From positions 1-64,000 of the forward strand of contig JAIRPK010000053.1 of NCBI GenBank assembly GCA_031257015.1: DNA of 64,000 bases, written 5' to 3'. Under the pieces are notes generated by a model. It worked only from the letters and a program-made list of their open reading frames with translations. It was not told the DNA's origin and ran no database searches. Below, one piece after another: positions 46,671 to 54,834 of this stretch; position 1 is the first letter of the stretch, and each line of letters starts with the position of its first letter. This DNA comes from Tannerellaceae bacterium. GTDB lineage: Bacteria > Bacteroidota > Bacteroidia > Bacteroidales > Tannerellaceae. The position numbers and the translations under genes are program-made.

Positions 46671-46820
46671 TCAAACACCGCTGCTTGATAAATCAAACAC
46701 CGCTGCTTAAATTATCAAGCACCGCTGCTTAATTTTTCAAACACTGCTGCTTGATTTTTCAAACACCGTTGCTTGATTTATGCGACACCGCTGCTTGATT
46801 TTTCAAGCACAACTGAGCCA
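46671..46820. repeat. Array 7: 22-bp palindrome array
   Basis: Seven units start at 46671, 46693, 46715, 46737, 46759, 46781 and 46803, exactly 22 bp apart. The core is TCAAGCACCGCTGCTTGA (7-bp arms TCAAGCA/TGCTTGA), separated by short T-rich linkers. It lies between divergent genes, upstream of both. Its unit is related to array 9. Confidence 0.93.
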
Positions 46821-46903
46821 TTCCCCCCGCACCGCATAAAAGCCCCCGCGCCCAAAGGCCCGCAAAAAGACGCCCAAACGCTAAAGAACATTAAAAAAAG
46901 CAT

Positions 46904-46911
46904 TATCTTTG
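46904..46911 (+). promoter_or_regulatory. -7 box for the thioredoxin lipoprotein-yifB unit
   Basis: TATCTTTG, a perfect match, 33 bp before the ATG at 46944. It lies downstream of an earlier in-frame ATG at 46773 and rules that start out. Confidence 0.6.
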
Positions 46912-46943
46912 ACCGACTAGTTAATAATATTATATATTCATCA

Positions 46944-48047
46944 ATGAAAGTTCTTTTTTCCACATTAATCATATTACCCATCATACTGACGTCCTGCAAC
47001 AACGATGTAGTGTGCCACATAGAAGGGAAAATAACCAGCCTGGAGAACACAACCGTTTATGCCGTATTTGAAGGCGAAGAAAATAATCTCCTCGTAGACA
47101 CCGTTACATTCCACAAAGCCGGCCTGTTCAAGATAAAGCTGAAAGAAGAAAATTACCGCCAGCTCACCCTGTTCTTCAACGACAAGAGCGAATGGTTCAC
47201 CGTCTATCTCGACCCCCGGACGCGAAGAATCAGAATAACCGGCGACATACGCTCAACAACACCGCTGCAAGTAAAGGGCGGCCGGATAAACAACGACCTC
47301 GACGCCCTTCGCAAAGAGATGGAGCCGTTGCTGAAAGAAGAGCGCGAAATCCGCAAAAGCATAATCGAAAGTACTCCGGAAGCCAGCAACGAACTCATCT
47401 CCCGCGCCGCCGGCGTAAAAGCCCGAATAGAGGATCACGCCCTCAGCTATATCCACAAAAACACGGACAATCCCGTCGCCGCCATACTCATAAAGACATA
47501 TTTCTACGACCCTGAAGACAATCGCTGCCTCGACGAGCTTCTATCGCTACTCTCCCCGTCGCTTAAAGACTTCTACCTCGTTCGCGAACTCGATCGGCAG
47601 AACGCCAGAGCAAAGCGCACCGCCCTTGGAGCCTCCGCCCCCGGCTTTATCCTCCACAGCATACACGGCGACACGCTCCGGCTCGATTCCCTCCTCCACA
47701 AAAAATACATCCTGTTAAGCTTCACCGCCCCATGGTGCGATATATGCCGCATTGCCGATCTGCATCTCGACGAAATATACAGAACGCACGACAGCGAAAG
47801 GCTCGAACAAATCCTCATCAGCCTCGACGACAATATGCAGAACGCCAGGAAGAGCCTGAAAGACGACACCATCCGGTGGAACCTTGTCGCCGATTCCGCC
47901 GGGCAAGCCTCCGCTCTTCTCAACCTCTACAACGTCAGCTCCCTCCCCCGCTGCTTCCTCATAAACCCTGAAGGGAAAATCATTTTAAAAACCGAAAACG
48001 GCGTAGAAGTCCAACAAACATTAGACAAACTGCTCGCGAATCATTAA
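46944..48047 (+). CDS. Thioredoxin-like (TlpA/DUF4369) lipoprotein
   Basis: A 367-aa periplasmic lipoprotein: signal peptide with lipobox LTSC (Cys18), an N-terminal DUF4369-like beta domain (CHIEGKITSLENTTVYAVFE), a helical middle region, and a C-terminal thioredoxin fold with the redox pair WCDIC (Cys265, Cys268). It probably exchanges disulfides in the periplasm. The start was chosen from the lipobox and promoter position; the upstream frame runs into array 7. yifB follows 42 bp later. Confidence 0.85.
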   Translation: MKVLFSTLIILPIILTSCNNDVVCHIEGKITSLENTTVYAVFEGEENNLLVDTVTFHKAGLFKIKLKEENYRQLTLFFNDKSEWFTVYLDPRTRRIRITGDIRSTTPLQVKGGRINNDLDALRKEMEPLLKEEREIRKSIIESTPEASNELISRAAGVKARIEDHALSYIHKNTDNPVAAILIKTYFYDPEDNRCLDELLSLLSPSLKDFYLVRELDRQNARAKRTALGASAPGFILHSIHGDTLRLDSLLHKKYILLSFTAPWCDICRIADLHLDEIYRTHDSERLEQILISLDDNMQNARKSLKDDTIRWNLVADSAGQASALLNLYNVSSLPRCFLINPEGKIILKTENGVEVQQTLDKLLANH

Positions 48048-48089
48048 ACCTCCCCATCAGTATAACCCCCCGACAAACCATCCTTAATT

Positions 48090-49625
48090 ATGTTAGTAAA
48101 AACGTATGCGGCCGCCGTCCAAGGCATATCCGCAACCCTCATCACCATTGAAGTAGACTGTTCCAAAGGAGTTCACTTCTCCATCATCGGGCTGCCCGAC
48201 GTAGCCGTCCGCGAAAGCCATGACCGCATCATCTCTGCCATAAGAGCCGGCGGCCATAAGTTTCCCAACCAGCACATCGTCATCAACATGGCCCCAGCCG
48301 ACATTCGCAAGGAAGGCTCCGCCTACGATCTTCCGCTTGCCATAGGCACAATGGCCGGCGCCGGCTACATTTCCTCCGAGCGCCTCGGCGACTTCCTCAT
48401 CATGGGCGAGCTGTCCCTCGACGGCAGTCTGCTGCCCATAAAAGGCGCCCTTCCCATAGCCCTTTACGCTCGCGAGGCAGGCTTCAAAGGCTTCATTCTT
48501 CCGAAGCAGAATGTATATGAAGCCGCCGTAGTAGATGGCCTTAACGTTTACGGTATGGAACACATCAAAGACGTAATCGAATTTATGAACGGCCAGGCAG
48601 AGTTCATCCCTACCACCGTGGACACAGAAGCCGATTTCTTCTCCCAGCACTGCCTCTTCGAGCACGACTTCTCCGACGTTCGCGGACAGGAAAGCGTCAA
48701 GCGTGCCCTTGAAGTAGCAGCTGCCGGCGGCCATAACATCCTTATCGTCGGACCTCCTGGAAGCGGGAAGTCCATGCTTGCCAAGCGCGTCCCTTCAATC
48801 CTCCCGCCCCTCACCCTCCAGGAATCTCTCGAAACAACGAAGATACACTCCGTCGCAGGCAAAATGCCAGTCACCTCCCTCATGGCCCAGCGCCCATTCC
48901 GCTCGCCTCACCATACGATTTCCAACGTAGCCATGGTAGGCGGCGGCTCATTCCCTCAGCCAGGCGAGATAAGCCTCGCCCACAATGGCGTCCTCTTTCT
49001 TGACGAACTCCCAGAGTTCAACCGTAATGTTCTGGAAGTACTTCGACAGCCACTGGAAGACAGGACAATCAGCATCTCCCGCGCCAGATACTCAGTCGAA
49101 TATCCCGCCGGATTTATGCTCGTCACATCAATGAATCCATGCCCATGCGGATACTATAACCACCCTGATCGCGCCTGCATCTGCCTCCCCGGCTCTGTAC
49201 AGAAATATATGAATCGCATCTCCGGCCCTCTGCTTGACCGCATAGACATTCAGATAGAAGTCGTCCCCGTTCCATTTGAAAAGATGTCAGAGCGCCGACC
49301 CTCCGAACCAAGTGCATCCGTCCGCGAGCGCGTAGTAAAAGCCCGCGCCGTCCAAGCCGAACGTTTCAAAGAGCTTCCCGGCATCTATTGCAACGCCCAA
49401 ATGACCCCTCGCCTCCTTCAGGAATACGTAATCCCTGACGAGGCAGGAAGCGAACGCCTGAACAAAGCCATGACCAAGCTCAATCTCTCCGCCCGTGCCT
49501 ACGACCGCATCCTCAAAGTATCCCGTACAATCGCAGACCTCGAAGCTGCCCCCACCGTAACAGCAACACACATAGCCGAAGCAATAAGTTACCGCAACCT
49601 CGACCGCGACAGCTGGGGCAGATAA
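48090..49625 (+). CDS. YifB/ComM family Mg-chelatase-like AAA ATPase
   Basis: A 511-aa AAA+ protein. The N-terminal ChlI domain (VHFSIIGLPDVAVRESHDR) precedes the ATPase with Walker A GPPGSGKS (about residues 217-224), Walker B GVLFLDELPEF, and a C-terminal Mg_chelatase_C part including MNPCPCGYY. ComM-type members act as branch-migration helicases in natural transformation; others are uncharacterised. A bidirectional terminator separates it from cysK. Confidence 0.93.
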   Translation: MLVKTYAAAVQGISATLITIEVDCSKGVHFSIIGLPDVAVRESHDRIISAIRAGGHKFPNQHIVINMAPADIRKEGSAYDLPLAIGTMAGAGYISSERLGDFLIMGELSLDGSLLPIKGALPIALYAREAGFKGFILPKQNVYEAAVVDGLNVYGMEHIKDVIEFMNGQAEFIPTTVDTEADFFSQHCLFEHDFSDVRGQESVKRALEVAAAGGHNILIVGPPGSGKSMLAKRVPSILPPLTLQESLETTKIHSVAGKMPVTSLMAQRPFRSPHHTISNVAMVGGGSFPQPGEISLAHNGVLFLDELPEFNRNVLEVLRQPLEDRTISISRARYSVEYPAGFMLVTSMNPCPCGYYNHPDRACICLPGSVQKYMNRISGPLLDRIDIQIEVVPVPFEKMSERRPSEPSASVRERVVKARAVQAERFKELPGIYCNAQMTPRLLQEYVIPDEAGSERLNKAMTKLNLSARAYDRILKVSRTIADLEAAPTVTATHIAEAISYRNLDRDSWGR

Positions 49626-49651
49626 TCCCAAACACAAACCAGCAATAAACA

Positions 49652-49694
49652 AAGAATGGAGAATAAAGGCATATACGCCTCATTCTCCATTCTT
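49652..49694. terminator. Bidirectional terminator between yifB-type gene and cysK
   Basis: A 13-bp perfect stem AAGAATGGAGAAT with its complement and a 17-nt loop, placed between convergent genes. Confidence 0.8.
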
Positions 49695-49715
49695 CATTTA
49701 TAATTCCAGTCCTTC

Positions 49716-50663
49716 TTAGAGCGGATACTCATCAAAAGCGTAAAGAACCGTAGATAAATACCTCTCTCCCGTATCCGGCAAGAGCACAACAATCAATTTG
49801 CCTTCATTCTCCGGCAGTTTTGCAAGCTCGGTAGCAGCATAAGCAGCCGCACCGGATGAAATTCCAACCAGCAAACCCTCAGACTTAGCCAAAGAACGAC
49901 TCGTCGCAATAGCATTATCATTACTAACCTGAATAATTTGGTCAACGAAACGCCCATCATAAGTCTTAGGAACAAACCCGGCACCAATACCCTGTATCTT
50001 GTGAGGCCCAGGATTTCCACCTGACAAAACAGGCGAATCAGCAGGCTCAACAGCAACAATCTTAACCTCCGGCTTGAGCGATTTCAACACTTCTCCAACA
50101 CCGCTCACAGTTCCCCCCGTACCAACGCCGCTCACAAATATGTCAATCTTTCCATCCGTGTCGCGCCAAATCTCTTGAGCCGTAGTCCGGCGATGTACAG
50201 CCGGATTAGCCGGATTCTCAAACTGCTGAAGAATAATCGCGCCCGGCGTCTCCTTTTGCAGAGAAACAGCCTTGGCCACAGCCCCCTTCATACCCTCACT
50301 TCCCGGCGTAAGCACCAAAGTAGCCCCCAGCGCCTTGAGCAAATCACGCCGCTCCTTACTCATCGTCTCCGGCATGGTAAGAATCAAACTATAACCCTTA
50401 GCCGCCGCAACAAAAGCAAGACCTACGCCCGTATTACCGCTCGTCGGCTCAATAATCGTAGCGCCCGCCTTGAGCAAACCCTTTTCCTCGGCATCATTAA
50501 TCATCGACAAGGCAATCCGATCCTTCACACTGCCAGCCGGATTAAAATATTCCAATTTGGCAACGACAGTCGCCTTTAAAGCATTCTTCCGGTTATACCC
50601 GGAAAGTTCCAACAAGGGAGTATTCCCTATTAAATCAGTCAATTGTTTAGCAATCTTTCCCAT
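49716..50663 (-). CDS. cysK: Cysteine synthase A (O-acetylserine sulfhydrylase)
   Basis: A 315-aa PLP enzyme making cysteine from O-acetylserine and sulfide. The PLP lysine is Lys47 in [12 protein letters not shown]; the substrate loop is [20 protein letters not shown]; the phosphate-binding loop is [23 protein letters not shown] follows. Full length, monocistronic. Confidence 0.96.
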   Translation of the reverse strand: MGKIAKQLTDLIGNTPLLELSGYNRKNALKATVVAKLEYFNPAGSVKDRIALSMINDAEEKGLLKAGATIIEPTSGNTGVGLAFVAAAKGYSLILTMPETMSKERRDLLKALGATLVLTPGSEGMKGAVAKAVSLQKETPGAIILQQFENPANPAVHRRTTAQEIWRDTDGKIDIFVSGVGTGGTVSGVGEVLKSLKPEVKIVAVEPADSPVLSGGNPGPHKIQGIGAGFVPKTYDGRFVDQIIQVSNDNAIATSRSLAKSEGLLVGISSGAAAYAATELAKLPENEGKLIVVLLPDTGERYLSTVLYAFDEYPL

Positions 50664-51044
50664 AATTCGTTATTGAAATTTATTTACAGCAAAATTCGAC
50701 TATTCCCCAAAGCCCCGGAATACCCTCCGCATGGTATTTTAAGCAACCCGTTGCATACCCTGCAATACAAACAATTCACCGGATCTTCAAAGAATCAAAC
50801 GACATCCTCCCCAAATCGCACAAGACACCCTTAAAATATTGAGACATTCATGGGACACACTGATACATTAACAAAGGAACCATAGCCATGTCAAATTTGG
50901 GGAGTTTTGGAAATATTAACCCCCGACAAGATGAATAGTGCATCATTAAAGACAAGCAGGAAAAACCGCCCGCAGATCTGCAAAATTAAATAGACAAAAT
51001 GATGAAAATAATCAACGAACCATTAGGAAGACTGTATTTTCCTT
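50664..51044. other. Intergenic, no feature recognised
   Basis: About 380 bp upstream of cysK. Small inverted repeats are present (GGTATT/AATACC near 50735), but no gene and no full consensus promoter for cysK. Confidence 0.4.
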
Positions 51045-51462
51045 ACATGTCTTGAGATGTTCGTTACGTCTTTTGACATGTTCGTCACGTCTTTAAAGAC
51101 GTTCGCCACATCTTTTGACATGTGAGTTACGTCTTTTGAGACGTTCGCCACGTCTTTTGACATGTGAGTTACGTCTTTAAAGATGTTCGCCACACCTTTT
51201 GAGATGTGAGTTACGTCTTTAAAGACGTTCGTTACGTCTTTTGAGACGTTCGCCACATCTTTTGACATGTTCGTTACGTCTTTTGAGACGTTCGCCACAT
51301 CTTTTGAGATGTTCGTCACGTCTTTAAAGACGTTCGCCACATCTTTTGAGATGTGAGTTACGTCTTTAAAGATGTTCGCCACACCTTTTGAGACGTTCGC
51401 CACATCTTTTGAGATGTTCGCCACGTGTCTTAACATATTCGCTACATGACTTAAGATTCTCC
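51045..51462. repeat. Array 8: 21-bp palindrome array, about 20 copies
   Basis: Units start every 21 bp from 51045 (51045, 51066, 51087, 51108, 51129 and on to 51444). Cores are 16-bp palindromes such as ACGTCTTTAAAGACGT (perfect), ACGTCTTTTGAGACGT and ACATCTTTTGAGATGT; in many units the two arms change together. Linkers alternate among a few 5-bp forms (TCGCC, TCGTT, TCGTC, GAGTT). A 137-codon minus-strand frame (repeating DVANVSK) is a by-product of the 21-bp period. Confidence 0.95.
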
Positions 51463-51845
51463 AAAGGCATCTGGGGACACTCCAGGTCTATACAAATAAT
51501 TTAGGCATTAGTCATTTACTTCAACTGCAATTCGCAGCATATCAAAAAAAGAATAGAAGAGAGTATTGAAAATTCAATAAGAAGAAAAAACAAGCAAATG
51601 AGTAGTAAACAAGCTATAATCAGTATTAAGATTTAGGAGACAATAATAATTCATAGCCATTCAGCACCAGGAATAACCCACCCCGAAAAGCCAGCCGAAA
51701 GTTCGGCCCCCCCTGGTTAATTCCCCTCCAATTCAAGAGCGCCATGCAAGAAGGATAGCGCAAATCCCACTCCTGCCAGCGCTTGGCTGAATCAGCAAAA
51801 AATCACTTACTTTGCAAATAATAAAAAATTAGATAATATAATAGT
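51463..51845. other. Intergenic before glyS
   Basis: About 380 bp, no gene. A weak -7-like TTACTTTG lies near 51809 and may serve glyS. Confidence 0.4.
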
Positions 51846-53390
51846 ATGGCACAAGAAGATGTATTCAAGAAAATAATTTCGCACTGCAAAGAATATGGTT
51901 TTGTCTTCCCCTCATCGGAGATTTACGACGGCTTGGGAGCCGTTTACGACTATGGACAATGCGGCGTAGAACTAAAGAACAATATCAAACGCTACTGGTG
52001 GGACGCAATGACACTGCTGAATGAAAACGTTGTCGGCATAGACTCCGCCATCTTCATGCACCCGACAATATGGAAAGCTTCCGGCCATGTAGATGCCTTC
52101 AATGATCCCCTGATAGACAACAAAGACTCAAAGAAACGCTATCGCGCCGACGTCCTGATTGAAGAACACCTCGCCGGAATCGACGACAAGATTGCACGAG
52201 AAGTAGAAAAAGCCTCCCGCCGCTTCGGCGCATCCTTTGACGAAGAGCAATTCCGCACCACAAACCCACGTGTTATGGAATATCAGGCAAAAAGAGACGA
52301 AGTGCACAGCCGCTTTGCAAAAGCCCTGAACGATAACAACCTCGAAGAGCTTCGACAAATAATCATCGACACGGAAATTGTTTGCCCCGTCTCCGGCACA
52401 CGCAACTGGACAGAAGTAAGACAATTCAACCTGATGTTCTCGACAGAGATGGGGTCAACCGCCGACGGCTCAACGCGAATATACCTGCGGCCTGAGACAG
52501 CCCAGGGAATCTTCGTAAACTTCCTCAACGTCCAGAAAAGCGGTCGCATGAAAGTTCCATTCGGCATAGCCCAAATAGGCAAGGCCTTTAGAAACGAGAT
52601 TGTAGCGCGGCAATTCATCTTCCGTATGCGCGAATTTGAGCAGATGGAAATGCAATTCTTCGTTCGCCCCGGCGAAGAAATAGAATGGTTCAGGAAATGG
52701 AAAGATGCCCGTCTCCGCTGGCATAAAGCAATGGGCCTCGGCGATGCCAAATACCGCTACCACGATCACGACAAGCTAGCCCACTATGCCAATGCCGCGA
52801 CAGACATTGAATTTGAGATGCCATTCGGCTTCAAAGAAGTCGAAGGAATCCACAGCCGCACAGACTTCGACCTCAGTCAGCACGAAAAATATTCCGGAAA
52901 GAAAATACAATACTTCGACACCGAGCTGGGACAAAGCTACACCCCCTACGTCATCGAAACCTCCATAGGCGTAGACCGCGTATTCCTAAGCATCCTCTCC
53001 GGCGCATACAGCGAGGAGCAGCTGGAAAACGGCGAGAGCCGCGTCGTCCTCAAGCTCCCAGCCGAGCTAGCCCCCGTTAAGCTCGCCGTCCTCCCGCTTG
53101 TCAAGAAAGACGGGCTAGCCGAGAAAGCAGAAGAAATCATGAATATGCTCCGCTTCGACTTCCGCTGCCGCTACGACGAGAAAGATTCGATTGGCAAACG
53201 CTACCGCCGTCAGGACGCCATCGGCACGCCATACTGCATCACCGTCGATCACGAGACGCTCCAAAACGACACCGTCACCATCCGCCACCGCGACAGCATG
53301 GCGCAGGAGCGCGTCCCCGTCACAGAACTGAACAGCATCATATCCGAGAAAGTAAACATCAAGAACTTGCTAAAAAAAATAATCAATTAA
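51846..53390 (+). CDS. glyS: Glycine--tRNA ligase (single-chain alpha2 type)
   Basis: A 514-aa class II synthetase of the dimeric type. The N-terminus ISHCKEYGFVFPSSEIYDGL, motif 2 region LRPETAQGIFVNFLNV, AFRNEIVARQFIFRMREFEQ and motif 3 region PYVIETSIGVDRVFL are clear, followed by a C-terminal anticodon-binding domain. The FKBP lipoprotein gene starts 1 bp after its stop, so they are probably co-transcribed. Confidence 0.97.
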   Translation: MAQEDVFKKIISHCKEYGFVFPSSEIYDGLGAVYDYGQCGVELKNNIKRYWWDAMTLLNENVVGIDSAIFMHPTIWKASGHVDAFNDPLIDNKDSKKRYRADVLIEEHLAGIDDKIAREVEKASRRFGASFDEEQFRTTNPRVMEYQAKRDEVHSRFAKALNDNNLEELRQIIIDTEIVCPVSGTRNWTEVRQFNLMFSTEMGSTADGSTRIYLRPETAQGIFVNFLNVQKSGRMKVPFGIAQIGKAFRNEIVARQFIFRMREFEQMEMQFFVRPGEEIEWFRKWKDARLRWHKAMGLGDAKYRYHDHDKLAHYANAATDIEFEMPFGFKEVEGIHSRTDFDLSQHEKYSGKKIQYFDTELGQSYTPYVIETSIGVDRVFLSILSGAYSEEQLENGESRVVLKLPAELAPVKLAVLPLVKKDGLAEKAEEIMNMLRFDFRCRYDEKDSIGKRYRRQDAIGTPYCITVDHETLQNDTVTIRHRDSMAQERVPVTELNSIISEKVNIKNLLKKIIN

Positions 53391-53391
53391 T

Positions 53392-53937
53392 ATGACCAAG
53401 ACACACATTCACGCGCCGATATGCGCCTGCCTCATCGCCCTCGCCCTTCTATCCTCTCCCTCATGCTCAAAAGACACCCCCGCCGCAATAGATGAAACAT
53501 GGAAGAGCAAAAACGAGAAAATATATTCAGACCTGGCCGCCAATTCGGCCTACTCCAGCGTCCCCTCCCCCTCGAACATGGGACAAGTCTATTACAAAGA
53601 GCTGAAAGCCCCGACAAGCGCCGAGCCGATATACTTTACAGACACAGTAAAAGTATACTACACCGGCTCGCTAATAACCGACTCCATATTTGATTCCGCC
53701 GAGCCACCCTATGACGCCCCGGTTATCTTCAGCGTCAGCAGCCTCTGCGACGGTTTCGCCACCGCCCTGCAATACATGAAAAAAGGCAGCCGCTGGGAGA
53801 TTTGGATGCCTCAAGAACTGGGCTACGGCAGCGCCGGCAGTAAAAACAGCGCCGGCAAAGTCATCATCCCCCCCTACTCGACGCTGAAGTTTGAAGTCGA
53901 AGTCGTCGGCATCAAGCGAAGCGGCAAATGGCTGTAA
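53392..53937 (+). CDS. FKBP-type peptidyl-prolyl isomerase lipoprotein
   Basis: A 181-aa lipoprotein with a signal peptide and lipobox ending at Cys25 (LLSSPSC). The C-terminal FKBP domain includes DTVKVYYTGSLITDSIFDSA, KGSRWEIWMPQELGYGS and IIPPYSTLKFEVEVVGI. It probably catalyses proline isomerisation during envelope protein folding. It is directly behind glyS. The promoter for tRNA-Arg starts 4 bp after its stop. Confidence 0.92.
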   Translation: MTKTHIHAPICACLIALALLSSPSCSKDTPAAIDETWKSKNEKIYSDLAANSAYSSVPSPSNMGQVYYKELKAPTSAEPIYFTDTVKVYYTGSLITDSIFDSAEPPYDAPVIFSVSSLCDGFATALQYMKKGSRWEIWMPQELGYGSAGSKNSAGKVIIPPYSTLKFEVEVVGIKRSGKWL

Positions 53938-53941
53938 ACCG

Positions 53942-53972
53942 TTTGCCAATCTGCTAAAAAGAATTACTTTTA
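53942..53972 (+). promoter_or_regulatory. Promoter of tRNA-Arg (TTTG-N19-TACTTTTA)
   Basis: TTTG at 53942-53945 and TACTTTTA at 53965-53972 are 19 bp apart; 11 of 12 informative-plus-spacer positions fit the Bacteroidetes consensus. The tRNA begins 14 bp later. Confidence 0.75.
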
Positions 53973-53986
53973 CGCCGTCAAAAGCA

Positions 53987-54058
53987 GGTCTCGTAGTTCA
54001 ATGGATAGAACGGAAGTTTCCTAAACTTTAAATTCGGGTTCGATTCCCGGCGAGACTA
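53987..54058 (+). tRNA. tRNA-Arg (anticodon CCT)
   Basis: Acceptor GGTCTCG/CGAGACT (one G-U), D-arm GTTC/GAAC, anticodon stem GAAGT/ACTTT with loop TTCCTAA and anticodon CCT, T-arm CGGG/CCCG with loop TTCGATT. CCA is not encoded. Confidence 0.93.
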
Positions 54059-54245
54059 CATCCAAAAGAATTTACTGAATACCCCAAATAAAGCCACAAG
54101 CCCTTGGGACACTTTTAAGCCTTCGAGCCAGATCGGACGGCCTGAACAGCTTCGTCCATACGGCAATCAGCTTCATAACGCTACAAAAGCAATCGGCTGC
54201 GCTTTGCTGCCGGGGTGGACAAATCCGAATCAATCGACGAAAAAA

Positions 54246-54690
54246 ACCAGACGCGCGGCTTGAAAAACGAAAGCACTCTCCCGGATAAGTAAAACAAGGC
54301 TGCCATATAAACAAAAACAATGCTTTTTGAAAAACCAGACAATATCGTTTATAAAATAAGCAATGGCATTTTAAAATAAAAACAACACGGCTTGAAAAAA
54401 CATACAATGCCATGAACGAATAAAAACAACTGCATTTTAAAATTATAACAATACAGCTTGAAAACATAAATAACGCTGTTTGAAAGGCCAGACAATAGAG
54501 CTTAAAAAACCAGGCAATAATGTTTAAAAATTCAAACAACGCTGTTTGAAAAATCAAGCAGCGCTGTTTAAGAGATTAAGCAACGTTGCTTAAAAAATCA
54601 AGCAGCGCTGCCGAATAAATTAAGCAACGTTGCCGGATAAATCAAGCAAAGGTGTTTAAAAAATTAAGCAAATAGCCGTAAAAGTCAAGC
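54246..54690. repeat. Array 9: 22-bp palindrome array, about 20 copies, decaying at one end
   Basis: Clear units start at 54532, 54554, 54576, 54598, 54620, 54642 and 54664. Weaker units continue leftward at the same 22-bp phase (54510, 54488, 54466, 54444 and on to about 54246). The best core is the perfect 18-bp palindrome TTAAGCAACGTTGCTTAA; TCAAGCAGCGCTGTTTAA is another variant. It lies downstream of sufB and after tRNA-Arg. The unit is related to array 7. Confidence 0.9.
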
Positions 54691-54768
54691 TCCTTTCAGA
54701 GGATTATAAAGCCATTTTGATGTACGAGGCTGGCGGCTGGCGTAAAGAGACAAAGGCGGCGGGCAAAT

Positions 54769-54801
54769 AAAAACCCCGCAGCTTTTTGAAAAACTGTGGG
54801 G
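54769..54801 (-). terminator. Terminator of the rimP-nusA-infB-cvpA-sufB operon
   Basis: An 8-bp stem CCCCACAG with CTGCGGGG (one mismatch), a 12-nt loop and a T run on the minus strand, about 35 bp after the sufB stop. Confidence 0.8.
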
Positions 54802-54834
54802 CGTTGGCATCCTGTTTGCGGCCTTTGCGGGAAG

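Noticed and set aside
51023..51436. 137-codon minus-strand open frame with repeating DVANVSK, a possible coiled-coil protein
   Set aside because: It coincides with the 21-bp array; a 21-bp unit without stop codons gives an open frame automatically. Equivalent arrays with 22- and 23-bp periods cannot encode repeats, and no promoter or start context supports it.
54072..54557. 161-codon minus-strand open frame rich in Phe, Leu and Cys
   Set aside because: It overlies degenerate units of array 9; the hydrophobic sequence reflects AT-rich repeats.
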